DNA of 64,000 nt from an uncultured Bacteroidia bacterium (GTDB lineage Bacteria > Bacteroidota > Bacteroidia > Bacteroidales > UBA932): assembly GCA_902798975.1 (NCBI GenBank), contig CADBYT010000004.1:1-64000 (forward strand), given 5' to 3'. Made by a program: the position numbers and the translations under genes. The notes under the pieces were generated by a model, which was not told the origin of the DNA, did not search any database, and saw nothing but the letters and a program-made list of their open reading frames with translations. Positions 6,636 through 17,536 of this stretch are shown here, piece by piece (within the stretch, counting starts at the first letter, position 1; each line of letters begins with the position of its first letter).

Positions 6636-7373
6636 ATGGAGTACCGGGAACTGACAAAACAGGAGTTCGAGGATCTGCAGGGGCGGATCCTGTATGAGGA
6701 CAACCATCTGCTGGTGGTGTGCAAGCGCGTGGGCGAGATTACGCAGGGCGACAAGACGGGCGACGAGTGCCTGACGGAAGCCTACAAGGCCTTCATCGCC
6801 CAGCGGGACGGCAAGCCGGGCAAGGTCTTCCTGGGCCTCCCCCACCGCCTGGACCGCCCCGTGAGCGGAATCTGCCTGCTGGCCAAAACCTCCAAGGCCC
6901 TGGAGCGCCTGACGGCCGCCTTCCGCGACGGCAGTGTCCACAAGACCTACTGGGCCCTCTGCTGCGCGAGGCCGGAGCCGCCTGAAGGCCACCTGGAAGG
7001 CTGGCTGAACCGCAACGAACAGCAGAACAAATCCTACATTGTGGCGGACGGCGCGGCCCCCAAGCCCGGACGCTACCCCGAAGCCAAGCTCGCCAGACTC
7101 AACTACCGCTACCTGCGCAGCACCGACCGCTACCACCTCGTGGAGGTGGACCTGCTGACCGGCCGGCACCACCAGATCCGCTGCCAGCTCGCCCACCTGG
7201 GCTGCCCGATCAAGGGGGACCTGAAATACGGTGCGCCGCGCTCCAACCCCGACGGCGGCATCTGCCTCCATGCCCGCCGCATCTGCTTCACGCACCCGGT
7301 CCGCAAAGAGGAGATGACGGTCGAGGCGCCCGTGCCGGCGGGATGGAGATTCGCCGATCGAGTCGGCGAATGA
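6636..7373 (+). CDS. RluA-family pseudouridine synthase
   Basis: A 245-residue enzyme that converts uridine to pseudouridine in rRNA or tRNA. Catalytic motif II reads LPHRLDRPVSGICLLAKTSK (about residues 67-86) with the active-site aspartate in HRLDRPVSG. TGRHHQIRCQLAHLGCPIKGD is the conserved C-terminal motif. There is no N-terminal S4 domain, so the substrate cannot be named from sequence. The last residues (RFADRVGE) and the stop codon come from the ATTCGCCG/CGGCGAAT repeat, so the C-terminus may have been reshaped by repeat insertion. A TATCTTTG box 4 nt upstream supports the start. Confidence 0.93.
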   Translation: MEYRELTKQEFEDLQGRILYEDNHLLVVCKRVGEITQGDKTGDECLTEAYKAFIAQRDGKPGKVFLGLPHRLDRPVSGICLLAKTSKALERLTAAFRDGSVHKTYWALCCARPEPPEGHLEGWLNRNEQQNKSYIVADGAAPKPGRYPEAKLARLNYRYLRSTDRYHLVEVDLLTGRHHQIRCQLAHLGCPIKGDLKYGAPRSNPDGGICLHARRICFTHPVRKEEMTVEAPVPAGWRFADRVGE

Positions 7374-7403
7374 CGGACAGGGCGGTCGGCGAATGACGGA
7401 CAG
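7347..7403 (+). repeat. ATTCGCCG/CGGCGAAT palindrome plus two CGGCGAATGACGG units
   Basis: GATTCGCCGATCGAGTCGGC forms an inverted repeat at the very end of the pseudouridine synthase gene; 13-mers start at 7364 and 7387. The TGA stop of the gene lies inside the first 13-mer. The gene is thus bracketed by the same repeat family. Confidence 0.85.
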
Positions 7404-7415
7404 GCAACCGGCAGC

Positions 7416-8408
7416 CTATTTAGTAAACTTCTGGGAGCGGATCCGCTCCTGATACTGCGAGGGCGTTTCTCCCATATTCACTTTGAAAGCCGCGTTGAAC
7501 GACTGCGTCGTGCGGAAGCCGCACATCTGCGCCACGCTGATCAGGCGCAGGGTGGGATCCTTGCGGATCAGTTCCGCCCCGTAGCGCACGCGGAAATAAT
7601 TCACGAACTGTCGGAAATTGCGTCCGGACAGGATATTGATGGCCCGGGACAGGTAGCCGCGGTTGGTGTAGACCGCGCACGCCAGGTCCTCGAGGTTGAA
7701 TCCCCCGGCGAGGAAGGGCCGCTTCTGCTCCATTATGGATACCACGCGTGCGTACAGGCGCGACATCCGCGCCATCTCCTCCGTCTTCTCCCCCGACTGG
7801 AAAGGCGCCGTCCGGAGATTACCCCGGATCAACTCCTTGATCTCCAGCTCCCGCGCCCGCCGCAGGAAACAGGTCCGGCCGGTGAAAACGCGGATCAGCA
7901 GCAGGACATAGAGCGCCACGGCGAACGGAAGCGGCACCCAGGAGAGCCAGGCCGGCGCGCCCGCACCTGGGAGTACCAGAGCCAGCAGGTACAGCGCCAT
8001 GGAATAGCTGTATCGCGCATGATTCTCGACGCTGTACCAGACCGCCATGTTGCGGAATAGCGGCTGCAGCTGCGCATAACGGACACGGCAGCGCTGCAGC
8101 AGGCACAGCCCGTACACCACCAGCACCAGACCCAGCCACACGCGCACGGACAGGCCGCACAGCACCCCGGCCGTACACACGCCCAGGATCGCGAGGGCGT
8201 AGTTCATCGCGGGTGTCACATACTCGTCCATGATCGGCAGCAGCAGGAGCACCGCGCTGGCCGTGAGCACGCCGCCCGACAGGCTGGCCGGACCGGCAAA
8301 GCTTCCCGTGAGCAGCGAGCCGGCGACAGCCGGCAAAGGAAGACATAAGAAGGAGATTCCGCAGACGCAACGATAAAAAGAGAAGGAAGGTTTTAGTCTT
8401 AGTTTCAT
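7416..8408 (-). CDS. Membrane-anchored AraC-family transcriptional regulator
   Basis: A 330-residue protein. The N-terminal 185 residues hold about six hydrophobic segments, then a charged linker, then an AraC-type DNA-binding domain at about 240-325 (LEDLACAVYTNRGYLSRAIN, LISVAQMCGFRTTQSFNAAF, GETPSQYQERIR). This membrane plus AraC layout is common in Bacteroidales and suggests sensing in the membrane. It is a single gene, with its 3' end abutting the repeat cluster that follows the pseudouridine synthase gene. Ligand and targets cannot be deduced. Confidence 0.85.
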   Translation of the reverse strand: MKLRLKPSFSFYRCVCGISFLCLPLPAVAGSLLTGSFAGPASLSGGVLTASAVLLLLPIMDEYVTPAMNYALAILGVCTAGVLCGLSVRVWLGLVLVVYGLCLLQRCRVRYAQLQPLFRNMAVWYSVENHARYSYSMALYLLALVLPGAGAPAWLSWVPLPFAVALYVLLLIRVFTGRTCFLRRARELEIKELIRGNLRTAPFQSGEKTEEMARMSRLYARVVSIMEQKRPFLAGGFNLEDLACAVYTNRGYLSRAINILSGRNFRQFVNYFRVRYGAELIRKDPTLRLISVAQMCGFRTTQSFNAAFKVNMGETPSQYQERIRSQKFTK

Positions 8409-8431
8409 TTTAGGGAAAATTGGTCTGCGAC

Positions 8432-8475
8432 AAAAATAAACAAGTCCCCCGGACTGTCAGGGGGCAGTCCGGGGG
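8432..8475 (-). terminator. Intrinsic terminator after the leuS-yitT operon
   Basis: A perfect 11-bp stem (CCCCCGGACTG at 8446-8456, CAGTCCGGGGG at 8465-8475) with an 8-nt loop. On the minus strand it is followed by ACTTGTTTATTTTTG. Confidence 0.85.
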
Positions 8476-8507
8476 TATGGAAAAATATTGCGGTTTTCAG
8501 TATGGAA

Positions 8508-9440
8508 TTATTTCTTACTCCGGGATTTAAACTTGTCAAATCCCTGTCCGTACACGCCTGTAACCGAGGTTACGGAGATGAAAGCGTTCGGATCGATGGC
8601 GTTGATGTATTTCAGGAAAACATTTAAATCCGACTTGCGGGTCACGACCATGACCACCTCGGTGTCGTGCTTTGTGTACCAGCCCTTGCCGTTGAAAACA
8701 GTCACGCCGCGGTGCAGGTCGTTGGTGATGGCGTCCGCGATCTCGGCATACTTCGGCGAGAGCACGAAAATCTGCACCGACTGGCGGGAACCTGTCAGGT
8801 AGAGGTCGAGTACCGTGCTGACGATCGTGATCAGGATGAAACCGTACACCACGGTCGTGATCTTGTCCGGCCAGGCCATCAGCGTACCGTCCGCCATGTA
8901 GGAAGGAACCAGCAGCGAGGACAGGATGATGACGGCGTCCAGGATGAGGATCATGCGCCCGGGCGAAACGTTGCGGTATTTGTTGACGATGAGGGCGATG
9001 ATGTCCGTGCCGCCCGTACTGCCGCCCTGCGACATCGACATGCCGATGCCGATGCCGACCATGATGCCGCCCATGATGGTGCACATCAGCTTGCCGTTGT
9101 CCAGGGCCAGCGTCTTGATGAGCTGCTCGGGGAAGATGCCCTGCGCGGCGTTGAGCAGGACGGAAGTCAGCAGAATGGCGTAGATGGACTTGGCGCCGAA
9201 GCTGCGTCCCAGCGTGAAGAGCGCCGCGACGAGCAGGCCCGCGTTGACGACGAAATAGGTGTAACCGATCTTGATGACGCCGTTGGTGGCGTACTGGATG
9301 ATGGAACCCAGACCGGTCACGCCGCCGCCGATCATGTTGTTCGGGATCAGGAAGATGATCCAGCCCATCACGTACATCGTCACGCCGAGGGTGATCAGGG
9401 TATATTCCTTCACCCCAACCCAGAATTGTTTGCTATTCAT
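8508..9440 (-). CDS. YitT family membrane protein (DUF161/DUF2179), paralog 1
   Basis: A 310-residue protein with about five transmembrane helices in the first 200 residues, including the family segment [20 protein letters not shown], and a soluble C-terminal DUF2179 domain (about 220-300: DLHRGVTVFNGKGWYTKHDT). Function of the family is not established. It overlaps the second YitT gene by 8 nt and is last in the operon, before a strong terminator. The two paralogs share gene order and motifs, which points to an old tandem duplication. Confidence 0.9.
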   Translation of the reverse strand: MNSKQFWVGVKEYTLITLGVTMYVMGWIIFLIPNNMIGGGVTGLGSIIQYATNGVIKIGYTYFVVNAGLLVAALFTLGRSFGAKSIYAILLTSVLLNAAQGIFPEQLIKTLALDNGKLMCTIMGGIMVGIGIGMSMSQGGSTGGTDIIALIVNKYRNVSPGRMILILDAVIILSSLLVPSYMADGTLMAWPDKITTVVYGFILITIVSTVLDLYLTGSRQSVQIFVLSPKYAEIADAITNDLHRGVTVFNGKGWYTKHDTEVVMVVTRKSDLNVFLKYINAIDPNAFISVTSVTGVYGQGFDKFKSRSKK

Positions 9441-10352
9441 TATGTTTCTTCTTTTTCAGATGGACGCCCGATTTGATCTGTTCGAAGCCCTCGCCGTAGA
9501 CATTGTGCGTCGGGGAAATGGACATGAAGGCGCGCGGATCGATCTCCTTGATGACCTGGGACAGGCCGGATAGCTGCCGCTGGTTGATGAGGATCAGCAG
9601 GACGTTCTTGTCGGCTTTGGTGTACCAGCCCTGGGCCTTGAGTACGGTCACGCCACGGTCCATATTGTGGATGATATGGTCGGCAATCTTCTCATAGTGC
9701 TCGGAGAAGACCAGCAGCTGGCAGGAGGATCGCTTGCCCCCCACGACGAGGTCGATGACCAGCGAGAAAATGACCACTTCCGTGAGACCGTAGCACATGT
9801 CGGAGAAGTTCTTCTCCGGCAGGCAGAGCAGCAGGGCGCAGATCACCACGTCCGAAAGCAGGAACACGGTGCCGAGCGAGACGGGCCAGTACTTGTTGAT
9901 CATCAGGGCGATGATGTCCGTGCCGCCCGTGCTGCCGCCGTAGCGGAGCACGAGGCCGAGTCCCACCGACTCGAACACGCCGGCCACGACCGGAATCAGC
10001 AGGCGCTCCTCCATGTAGAAGAAGGAGCCGGGAATGGCGTGCAGGACCGGCAGCCCGGCCACGATCTGCATCGCGACGCTGGACATGATGATGCACCAGA
10101 TGGTCTTGAAACCGAAGCCGATGCCCATCGCCATCACGGCCACGACGATGAGGATCGCGTTGATGCCGAAATAGGTGTATTGCGCCGGCACCAGGCCGCC
10201 CGTCGCATACTGGATGATGGTGGAGAGACCCATCAAGCCGCCGGCGGACATGCCGTTCGGGATCATGAAGCACTCCCACGCCATCGCGAAGATGAAGCAG
10301 GCCAGGGTCAGGGTGATGTACTCCCAGACAGTATGGAGAACGGCTTTGCGGG

Positions 10353-10356
<4 letters not shown>
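9433..10356 (-). CDS. YitT family membrane protein (DUF161/DUF2179), paralog 2
   Basis: A 307-residue paralog of the next gene. It has hydrophobic helices over residues 15-200, the signature [20 protein letters not shown], and a C-terminal DUF2179 domain ([20 protein letters not shown]). The C-terminus is basic (HLKKKKHNE). It overlaps the leuS stop by 4 nt and the following yitT by 8 nt, so all three are probably translated together. The transported or sensed molecule is unknown. Confidence 0.9.
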
Positions 10357-13088
<2,732 letters not shown>

Positions 13089-13089
13089 A

Positions 13090-14409
13090 CTATCTTTTCT
13101 TCTTTCTCTCCAATCTGAATTCAACGTACACCGACAAGGCGGTCTTCACTTTCTTGCCGCGCAGGATGCCGGGCTTCCAGTCCGGCGACGCGGCGATCAC
13201 GCGCACGGCCTCGGCGTCCAGCCGGGGATCCACGCCGCGCGCCACCTTCACCTGCCCGACCTTGCCCTTCTCGTCGATCACGAAATCCACGAGCACGCGT
13301 CCCTGCACACCCTCGTCGATGGCGCTCTGCGGGTAGCGCAGGTAGGCGTAGACCCAGCGAGAAAGAAAATCGGCGGGGTCGTTGGAGCGGAAGAAGGTGG
13401 GCTTGACGTCGCAGTCGAAGAAGGACACCACGCCGTCGAAGCTCTCCCCATCTTTCGCGGGCTCGCGGCGAAACTCGGGCTTGATGCCGTTCACCAGGGC
13501 CACGGTGAAGTTGTAGATGTATTCCAGCTCCCGCTCCATGCCGTCGTATTCGAGGATGGAGGCGGTGTCGCGGTCGGTGTTGTATTCGGGGTAGCGGCCG
13601 GTCGTGAAGAACACGGACGGGATCTTTTTGTCATAGAATATCCGGTGGTCGGAAGAGACGGGTTCAAGCGCCACCACCTGCGGCACGACGGGCTGGAGGG
13701 TGGCGTTCACCTGCTCCAGCAGGGTGTTCAGGTCGGGATTGGACGAGGTGAAAGCGTAGAATCCGTTCGTGCCCGTGCCGAGCATGTCGAGGTTGATCAT
13801 GGCGTCGATGCGCTCCGGCTGCGGGAAGGAGCGGTTCAGGAAATACCATGCGCCCGCGCCCGTCTCCAGCGAGGAGCCGAACGCGGCGATAATCACCGAA
13901 CGCTTGAGCAGCACGCTGTTGCGGGAAAGCATGCGGGCGAGCTCGAGGAGCATCGCGAGGCCGGAGGCGTTGCCGTTGGCACCATAGAAGATGCGCTCGC
14001 GGGGCTCGCCGTCCACGCTGTACGTCACCGTGCCCAGGTTGTCCAGGCGGGCGCCGATCACGATATACTGTTCGCGCAGCACCCGGTCGTAGCCCGGGAT
14101 GCAGGCGATGACATTGCGGGAGGTCAGGGTGTCGCCGTTCTCCTGTTTCAGGCCGAACGGGTCGCCGGCGCTGTCGCTCATCAGTTCCAGTCCGTATTCG
14201 GCCAGTTTCTCGGACACATAGGCTGCCGCTTCACGCTCTCCTTCGGAGCCCGCTTTCCGGCCTTCCAGGGCGGCGGAAGCGAGGAAACCGACGTGCTCCT
14301 TCATGGCCGCCACGGCCTCGCTATCCTCCAGCGCGCCGTAGGCCGGGCGGAACTGGGCGGAGGCAATCAGGGGCAGGAAAAGCAGCAGGCCGGTCAGGAT
14401 CCTTCTCAT
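13090..14409 (-). CDS. M28-like pseudopeptidase with C-terminal TonB domain
   Basis: A 439-residue periplasmic protein with a signal peptide ([19 protein letters not shown]). Residues 30-310 have the M28 zinc-peptidase fold, but key sites have changed: the usual GAHxD is GARLDN (His to Arg at 121), GADDNASG is GANGNASG (Gly at 146), and the catalytic EE is SS (179-180, [10 protein letters not shown]). D208 (INLDML) and H255 (SSDHRIF) remain. The enzyme is therefore probably inactive. Residues about 335-435 match a TonB C-terminal domain ([20 protein letters not shown]). The domain pairing suggests a binding or envelope role; no partner can be named. Confidence 0.8.
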   Translation of the reverse strand: MRRILTGLLLFLPLIASAQFRPAYGALEDSEAVAAMKEHVGFLASAALEGRKAGSEGEREAAAYVSEKLAEYGLELMSDSAGDPFGLKQENGDTLTSRNVIACIPGYDRVLREQYIVIGARLDNLGTVTYSVDGEPRERIFYGANGNASGLAMLLELARMLSRNSVLLKRSVIIAAFGSSLETGAGAWYFLNRSFPQPERIDAMINLDMLGTGTNGFYAFTSSNPDLNTLLEQVNATLQPVVPQVVALEPVSSDHRIFYDKKIPSVFFTTGRYPEYNTDRDTASILEYDGMERELEYIYNFTVALVNGIKPEFRREPAKDGESFDGVVSFFDCDVKPTFFRSNDPADFLSRWVYAYLRYPQSAIDEGVQGRVLVDFVIDEKGKVGQVKVARGVDPRLDAEAVRVIAASPDWKPGILRGKKVKTALSVYVEFRLERKKKR

Positions 14410-14411
14410 GG

Positions 14412-15005
14412 CTATTCAACATTGAGGATCCAGGCGTCCTTGGGGCAAAAGGCCTGGGAACGAATCTTTCCCACGGCGTCGCGAATGACGTCGAAGTCGT
14501 CGGTCGGGCACACGCCCACGGCGGTCAGGCCGCTCCGGAACGGGAGCAATTCCGTGGTGAAGCCGACCGCTTCGGCCTTGGAGGCCTGCTTGACCGCGTT
14601 TTCGCGCGTGCTGAACGTTCCGATCATCACGTAGAAACGATATTCAGGACCCGGCTGGGAGAAGGTCGCAGCCTTGCGGGTGTAGATCTTGGTATCGCCC
14701 AGCTTTTCGGGCAGGGTGAGCGGGGCCTTGGGCTGGGTCGGAGGCGTCTGCGGCTCCGTTTCCGGCGGCGTGGCCGGCTCCGTCTTCGGTTCCGTCTTTA
14801 GCTCGTCGGCCGCGGGGAGTTCCGATGCCGGGCGGGTCGTATCGGCTGCCGATTGCTGCGCCAGCGGGTCCTGGGCCAGGATGAACGCACGCTTGGCCTC
14901 GATCTCCCGCGAAGTGGGGCGACCGGCCAGCACGCGGAAGAAATCGCATCCCCCGAGCAGACAGACTGTAATGGCAAATGCCGCGATGATGATTGCTTTT
15001 CTCAT
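14412..15005 (-). CDS. Lipoprotein with C-terminal SPOR-like domain
   Basis: A 197-residue lipoprotein: MRKAIIIAAFAITVCLLGGC has a lipobox (LGGC, Cys20). A Pro/Glu/Thr-rich linker (about 55-95) leads to a C-terminal region, YRFYVMIGTFSTRENAVKQA to the end, that looks like a SPOR peptidoglycan-binding domain. The start at 15005 is chosen over an in-frame ATG at 15026, which would add MYFCKLN ahead of the signal. It heads the operon with the pseudopeptidase (2-nt gap), leuS and the YitT genes. A role in cell envelope or division is inferred from SPOR only. Confidence 0.75.
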   Translation of the reverse strand: MRKAIIIAAFAITVCLLGGCDFFRVLAGRPTSREIEAKRAFILAQDPLAQQSAADTTRPASELPAADELKTEPKTEPATPPETEPQTPPTQPKAPLTLPEKLGDTKIYTRKAATFSQPGPEYRFYVMIGTFSTRENAVKQASKAEAVGFTTELLPFRSGLTAVGVCPTDDFDVIRDAVGKIRSQAFCPKDAWILNVE

Positions 15006-15033
15006 ATTTAACTTACAAAAATACAAAAAGTCT

Positions 15034-15041
15034 TATATTTG
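15034..15041 (+). promoter_or_regulatory. -7 promoter box for the CapA-like gene
   Basis: TATATTTG matches TAnnTTTG and ends 9 nt before the ATG at 15051, giving a very short or absent leader. Confidence 0.55.
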
Positions 15042-15050
15042 CACAATTTT

Positions 15051-16169
15051 ATGAAAGCGACCCGTTTCTTCCTCTCCCTCCTGCTGCTCGCCTGCGCCAC
15101 TTCCCTGTCCGCACAGCGCCCCGAGTATCCCTACTTCTCCAACCAGTATCAAATCCCGTTCCCGAAGGCGATGCTCAACGCACCGGACACCGTGAGCGTG
15201 ATCGTAATCGGAGACGTGATGATGCACGCCAAGCAGCTGGTGCGCGACCACCACCCCTTCATGGAGCGGATTGCGCCGGCGCTGCGCGCGGCGGATTTCG
15301 CGGTCGCCAACATGGAATTCCCGCTGGGCGGAGAACCATACGCCGGCTACCCGGCGTTCTCCACGCCGGACTACTATGCCTGGTATGCGGCCGAAGACTG
15401 CGGGATCGACGTTTTCCTGACGGGCAACAATCACGTGCTCGACCGCGCTTCCCGCGGCCTGCAGCGCACCCTGGACGTGTACGCAAAGATACGCGACTCG
15501 CTCGGCGTCCGCCAGACGGGCGCGGCCCGCAACCAGAAGGAGCTGGAAGAAACCTATCCCCTGATGCTCTCGCGCCACGGGCTCAAGATCGCCCTGGTCA
15601 ACTTCACCTACGGCACCAATACCGGCCCCGACACGGAGTGGCCGAAGGTCAACCGCATGCACAAGGATGAGATCAGCGCCGCCATCCGGAAGGCGCGCGA
15701 GAACGGCGCGGACTTCGTCGTGGCCCTGCCACACTGGGGCACTGAATACCAGCTGAGTCCTGACGCTTCGGAGGTTTCCTGGGCCAAGTGGCTGGTCTCG
15801 GAAGGCGTGGATGCCATCGTGGGCAGCCACCCGCACGTGGTGCAGGACACCACGCACATCAAGGGCGTTCCCGTCATCTATTCGCTCGGCAACGCCATCT
15901 CCAACATGAGCATCATCAATTCCCGGCTGGGGCTCGCCGCCACCCTCCGCTTCGTCCACGACCCGCTCACGGGCGAGAAACGCATGCTGGAGCCGGAGCT
16001 CCGTTTCCTGTGGTGCACGCTGCCGGAGCGGCTCCTGCCCGACAGCTATGCGAGCCTGTTCGTAAAAGAGTGGGCCAATCGCCGGGACGATTGGCTCACT
16101 CCTTCAGATTTCGATAATATGATTTCGACCTGGGAACGTGTCAAGAACACGTGCGGGATCGAAGACTAA
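15051..16169 (+). CDS. CapA family (PGA_cap) metallophosphoesterase-fold protein
   Basis: A 372-residue exported protein (signal MKATRFFLSLLLLACATSLSA). The calcineurin-like fold of the CapA family is shown by VIVIGDVMMH, NMEFPLGG, FLTGNNHVLDRA, PHWGTEYQ and VGSHPHVVQ, which hold the presumed metal ligands. Family members take part in poly-gamma-glutamate capsule synthesis, but many Bacteroidetes members stand alone and their substrate is unknown. No capB or capC lies nearby. It is transcribed alone and converges on the TPR gene. Confidence 0.88.
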   Translation: MKATRFFLSLLLLACATSLSAQRPEYPYFSNQYQIPFPKAMLNAPDTVSVIVIGDVMMHAKQLVRDHHPFMERIAPALRAADFAVANMEFPLGGEPYAGYPAFSTPDYYAWYAAEDCGIDVFLTGNNHVLDRASRGLQRTLDVYAKIRDSLGVRQTGAARNQKELEETYPLMLSRHGLKIALVNFTYGTNTGPDTEWPKVNRMHKDEISAAIRKARENGADFVVALPHWGTEYQLSPDASEVSWAKWLVSEGVDAIVGSHPHVVQDTTHIKGVPVIYSLGNAISNMSIINSRLGLAATLRFVHDPLTGEKRMLEPELRFLWCTLPERLLPDSYASLFVKEWANRRDDWLTPSDFDNMISTWERVKNTCGIED

Positions 16170-16178
16170 GCAGCCGGA

Positions 16179-17498
16179 TTATTTGGCAGCGTAGCCGTTG
16201 TACTTGTCGTACTTGGCCTGGAACTCCTCGCTCTCGCCACGGAAGCGGAAGCAGGCGTTCTTGAGGTACTCGGCGATGTTCACCTTGATATCCTCGTCCT
16301 TGACGATCTCGAAAGCCTTCTCGAACGGCTCGATGCAGCCCTTCAGGGTCTTCTCGAACTCGCCCATCAGCGCCATGTACTTGGCATCGTCCATTTCCTG
16401 GGAAGCCTTGTCCTGGAGGTCGACGGCCATGTCGTAGAGCTGGATGCCCTTGCCGATGTAGCCCCACTCGTAGTTCGGGTTGATCTGCGTGGCCTTGTCA
16501 TAGGCAGCGAGAGCTTCCTCGTTCTGGCCGAGTTTCTTGCGGGCGTTGCCTTCCACATAGAAGAGGGAAGCGTTGTCCGGCTCGTTCTTCTGGGCCTCGG
16601 CGAAGAGGTTGAAGAGCTGGGCGGTGTCCTCGCCGCTGCTGATGTAGTAGTTGATCAGGCCGATCAGCAGGCTCTGGCTCTCCGGGAACTTCTGGGAACC
16701 CTCGGTCAGGTAATTCTTGCTGGCGTTCTTGTCACCGAGACGGTCGGCGATGTCGGCCAGTTTGGCATAGGTCTCACCATCGTTGCCATAATACTTATAG
16801 GAGAGGCAGTCCTGGAAGAACTTCTGGGCGCGGGTGAAATCGAGGTTGTGCCATGCGGTCAGACCGGCGTTGTAGACGGAGTTGGTGTCGAGCTGGCTGA
16901 GCGGCGCGGTGCCGGCAGCCTTGACGGCCTTCTCGAAGAGGATGGAAGCCTTGCCCAGGTTGCCCAGGGAGTAGGCGTTGTAACCCTCGTCGGTGTACTT
17001 CTCGTTGATGTCCTGCAGAGCGGCGGCGATATCCTTGGTCTTGGAACCCTTCGGATCCAGCTCAGCGGCCTTGGCATAAGCCTCGACAGCCTTGTCCAGA
17101 GCATCTTCGACAAGCGGCTTGGTCAGCTCAATTACGCGCAGCGTACCGTTCGCATCGAAGTAGAGGTTGCGGGTGAGATACTCGCGCTTGGTCATGGCCT
17201 CGCCGCCCAGGGTGACCTGGGACTCGGCCATCGGGCGCTCGCCGGCGGCGATCACCTGGTACTCCTGGGCGCTCATGCCCACCCAGGCGTTGCCGATGGA
17301 GGCGTCGTAAGCCTTCACGAGGGTCTCACCATATTTCATCCAGGTGGCCATCTTGGTGTTCTGTTTCGGGCTCTCGGCGGCAGCCTGAGCCTTCTCGAGG
17401 GCAGCCTTGGCGGCATTCAGCTCCTTACTGCCCTGCGCCTTTGCGTCCACTGCAAACATGGTGGCAGCGACTGCGAGGATTGCTAAAAACTTTTTCAT
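16179..17498 (-). CDS. Tetratricopeptide repeat protein, exported
   Basis: A 439-residue protein with a signal peptide (MKKFLAILAVAATMFAVDAKA) and several TPR-like helical pairs, for example AVEAYAKAAELDPKGSK and ARKKLGQNEEALAAYDKATQ. TPRs normally mediate protein contacts, here in the periplasm or at the outer membrane. It sits 38 bp downstream of gyrA on the same strand, an association I recall from other Bacteroidales. The specific partner is unknown. Confidence 0.85.
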   Translation of the reverse strand: MKKFLAILAVAATMFAVDAKAQGSKELNAAKAALEKAQAAAESPKQNTKMATWMKYGETLVKAYDASIGNAWVGMSAQEYQVIAAGERPMAESQVTLGGEAMTKREYLTRNLYFDANGTLRVIELTKPLVEDALDKAVEAYAKAAELDPKGSKTKDIAAALQDINEKYTDEGYNAYSLGNLGKASILFEKAVKAAGTAPLSQLDTNSVYNAGLTAWHNLDFTRAQKFFQDCLSYKYYGNDGETYAKLADIADRLGDKNASKNYLTEGSQKFPESQSLLIGLINYYISSGEDTAQLFNLFAEAQKNEPDNASLFYVEGNARKKLGQNEEALAAYDKATQINPNYEWGYIGKGIQLYDMAVDLQDKASQEMDDAKYMALMGEFEKTLKGCIEPFEKAFEIVKDEDIKVNIAEYLKNACFRFRGESEEFQAKYDKYNGYAAK

Positions 17499-17536
17499 TG
17501 GGTTATTCGTTAATTGTTAAAATTACTTTCCATTCA

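Noticed and set aside
6559-7399. CRISPR-like array from the regularly spaced 13-mers
   Set aside because: Units are short, spacing is 21-23 bp with no unique 30-bp spacers, a gene lies between the groups and no cas genes are present.
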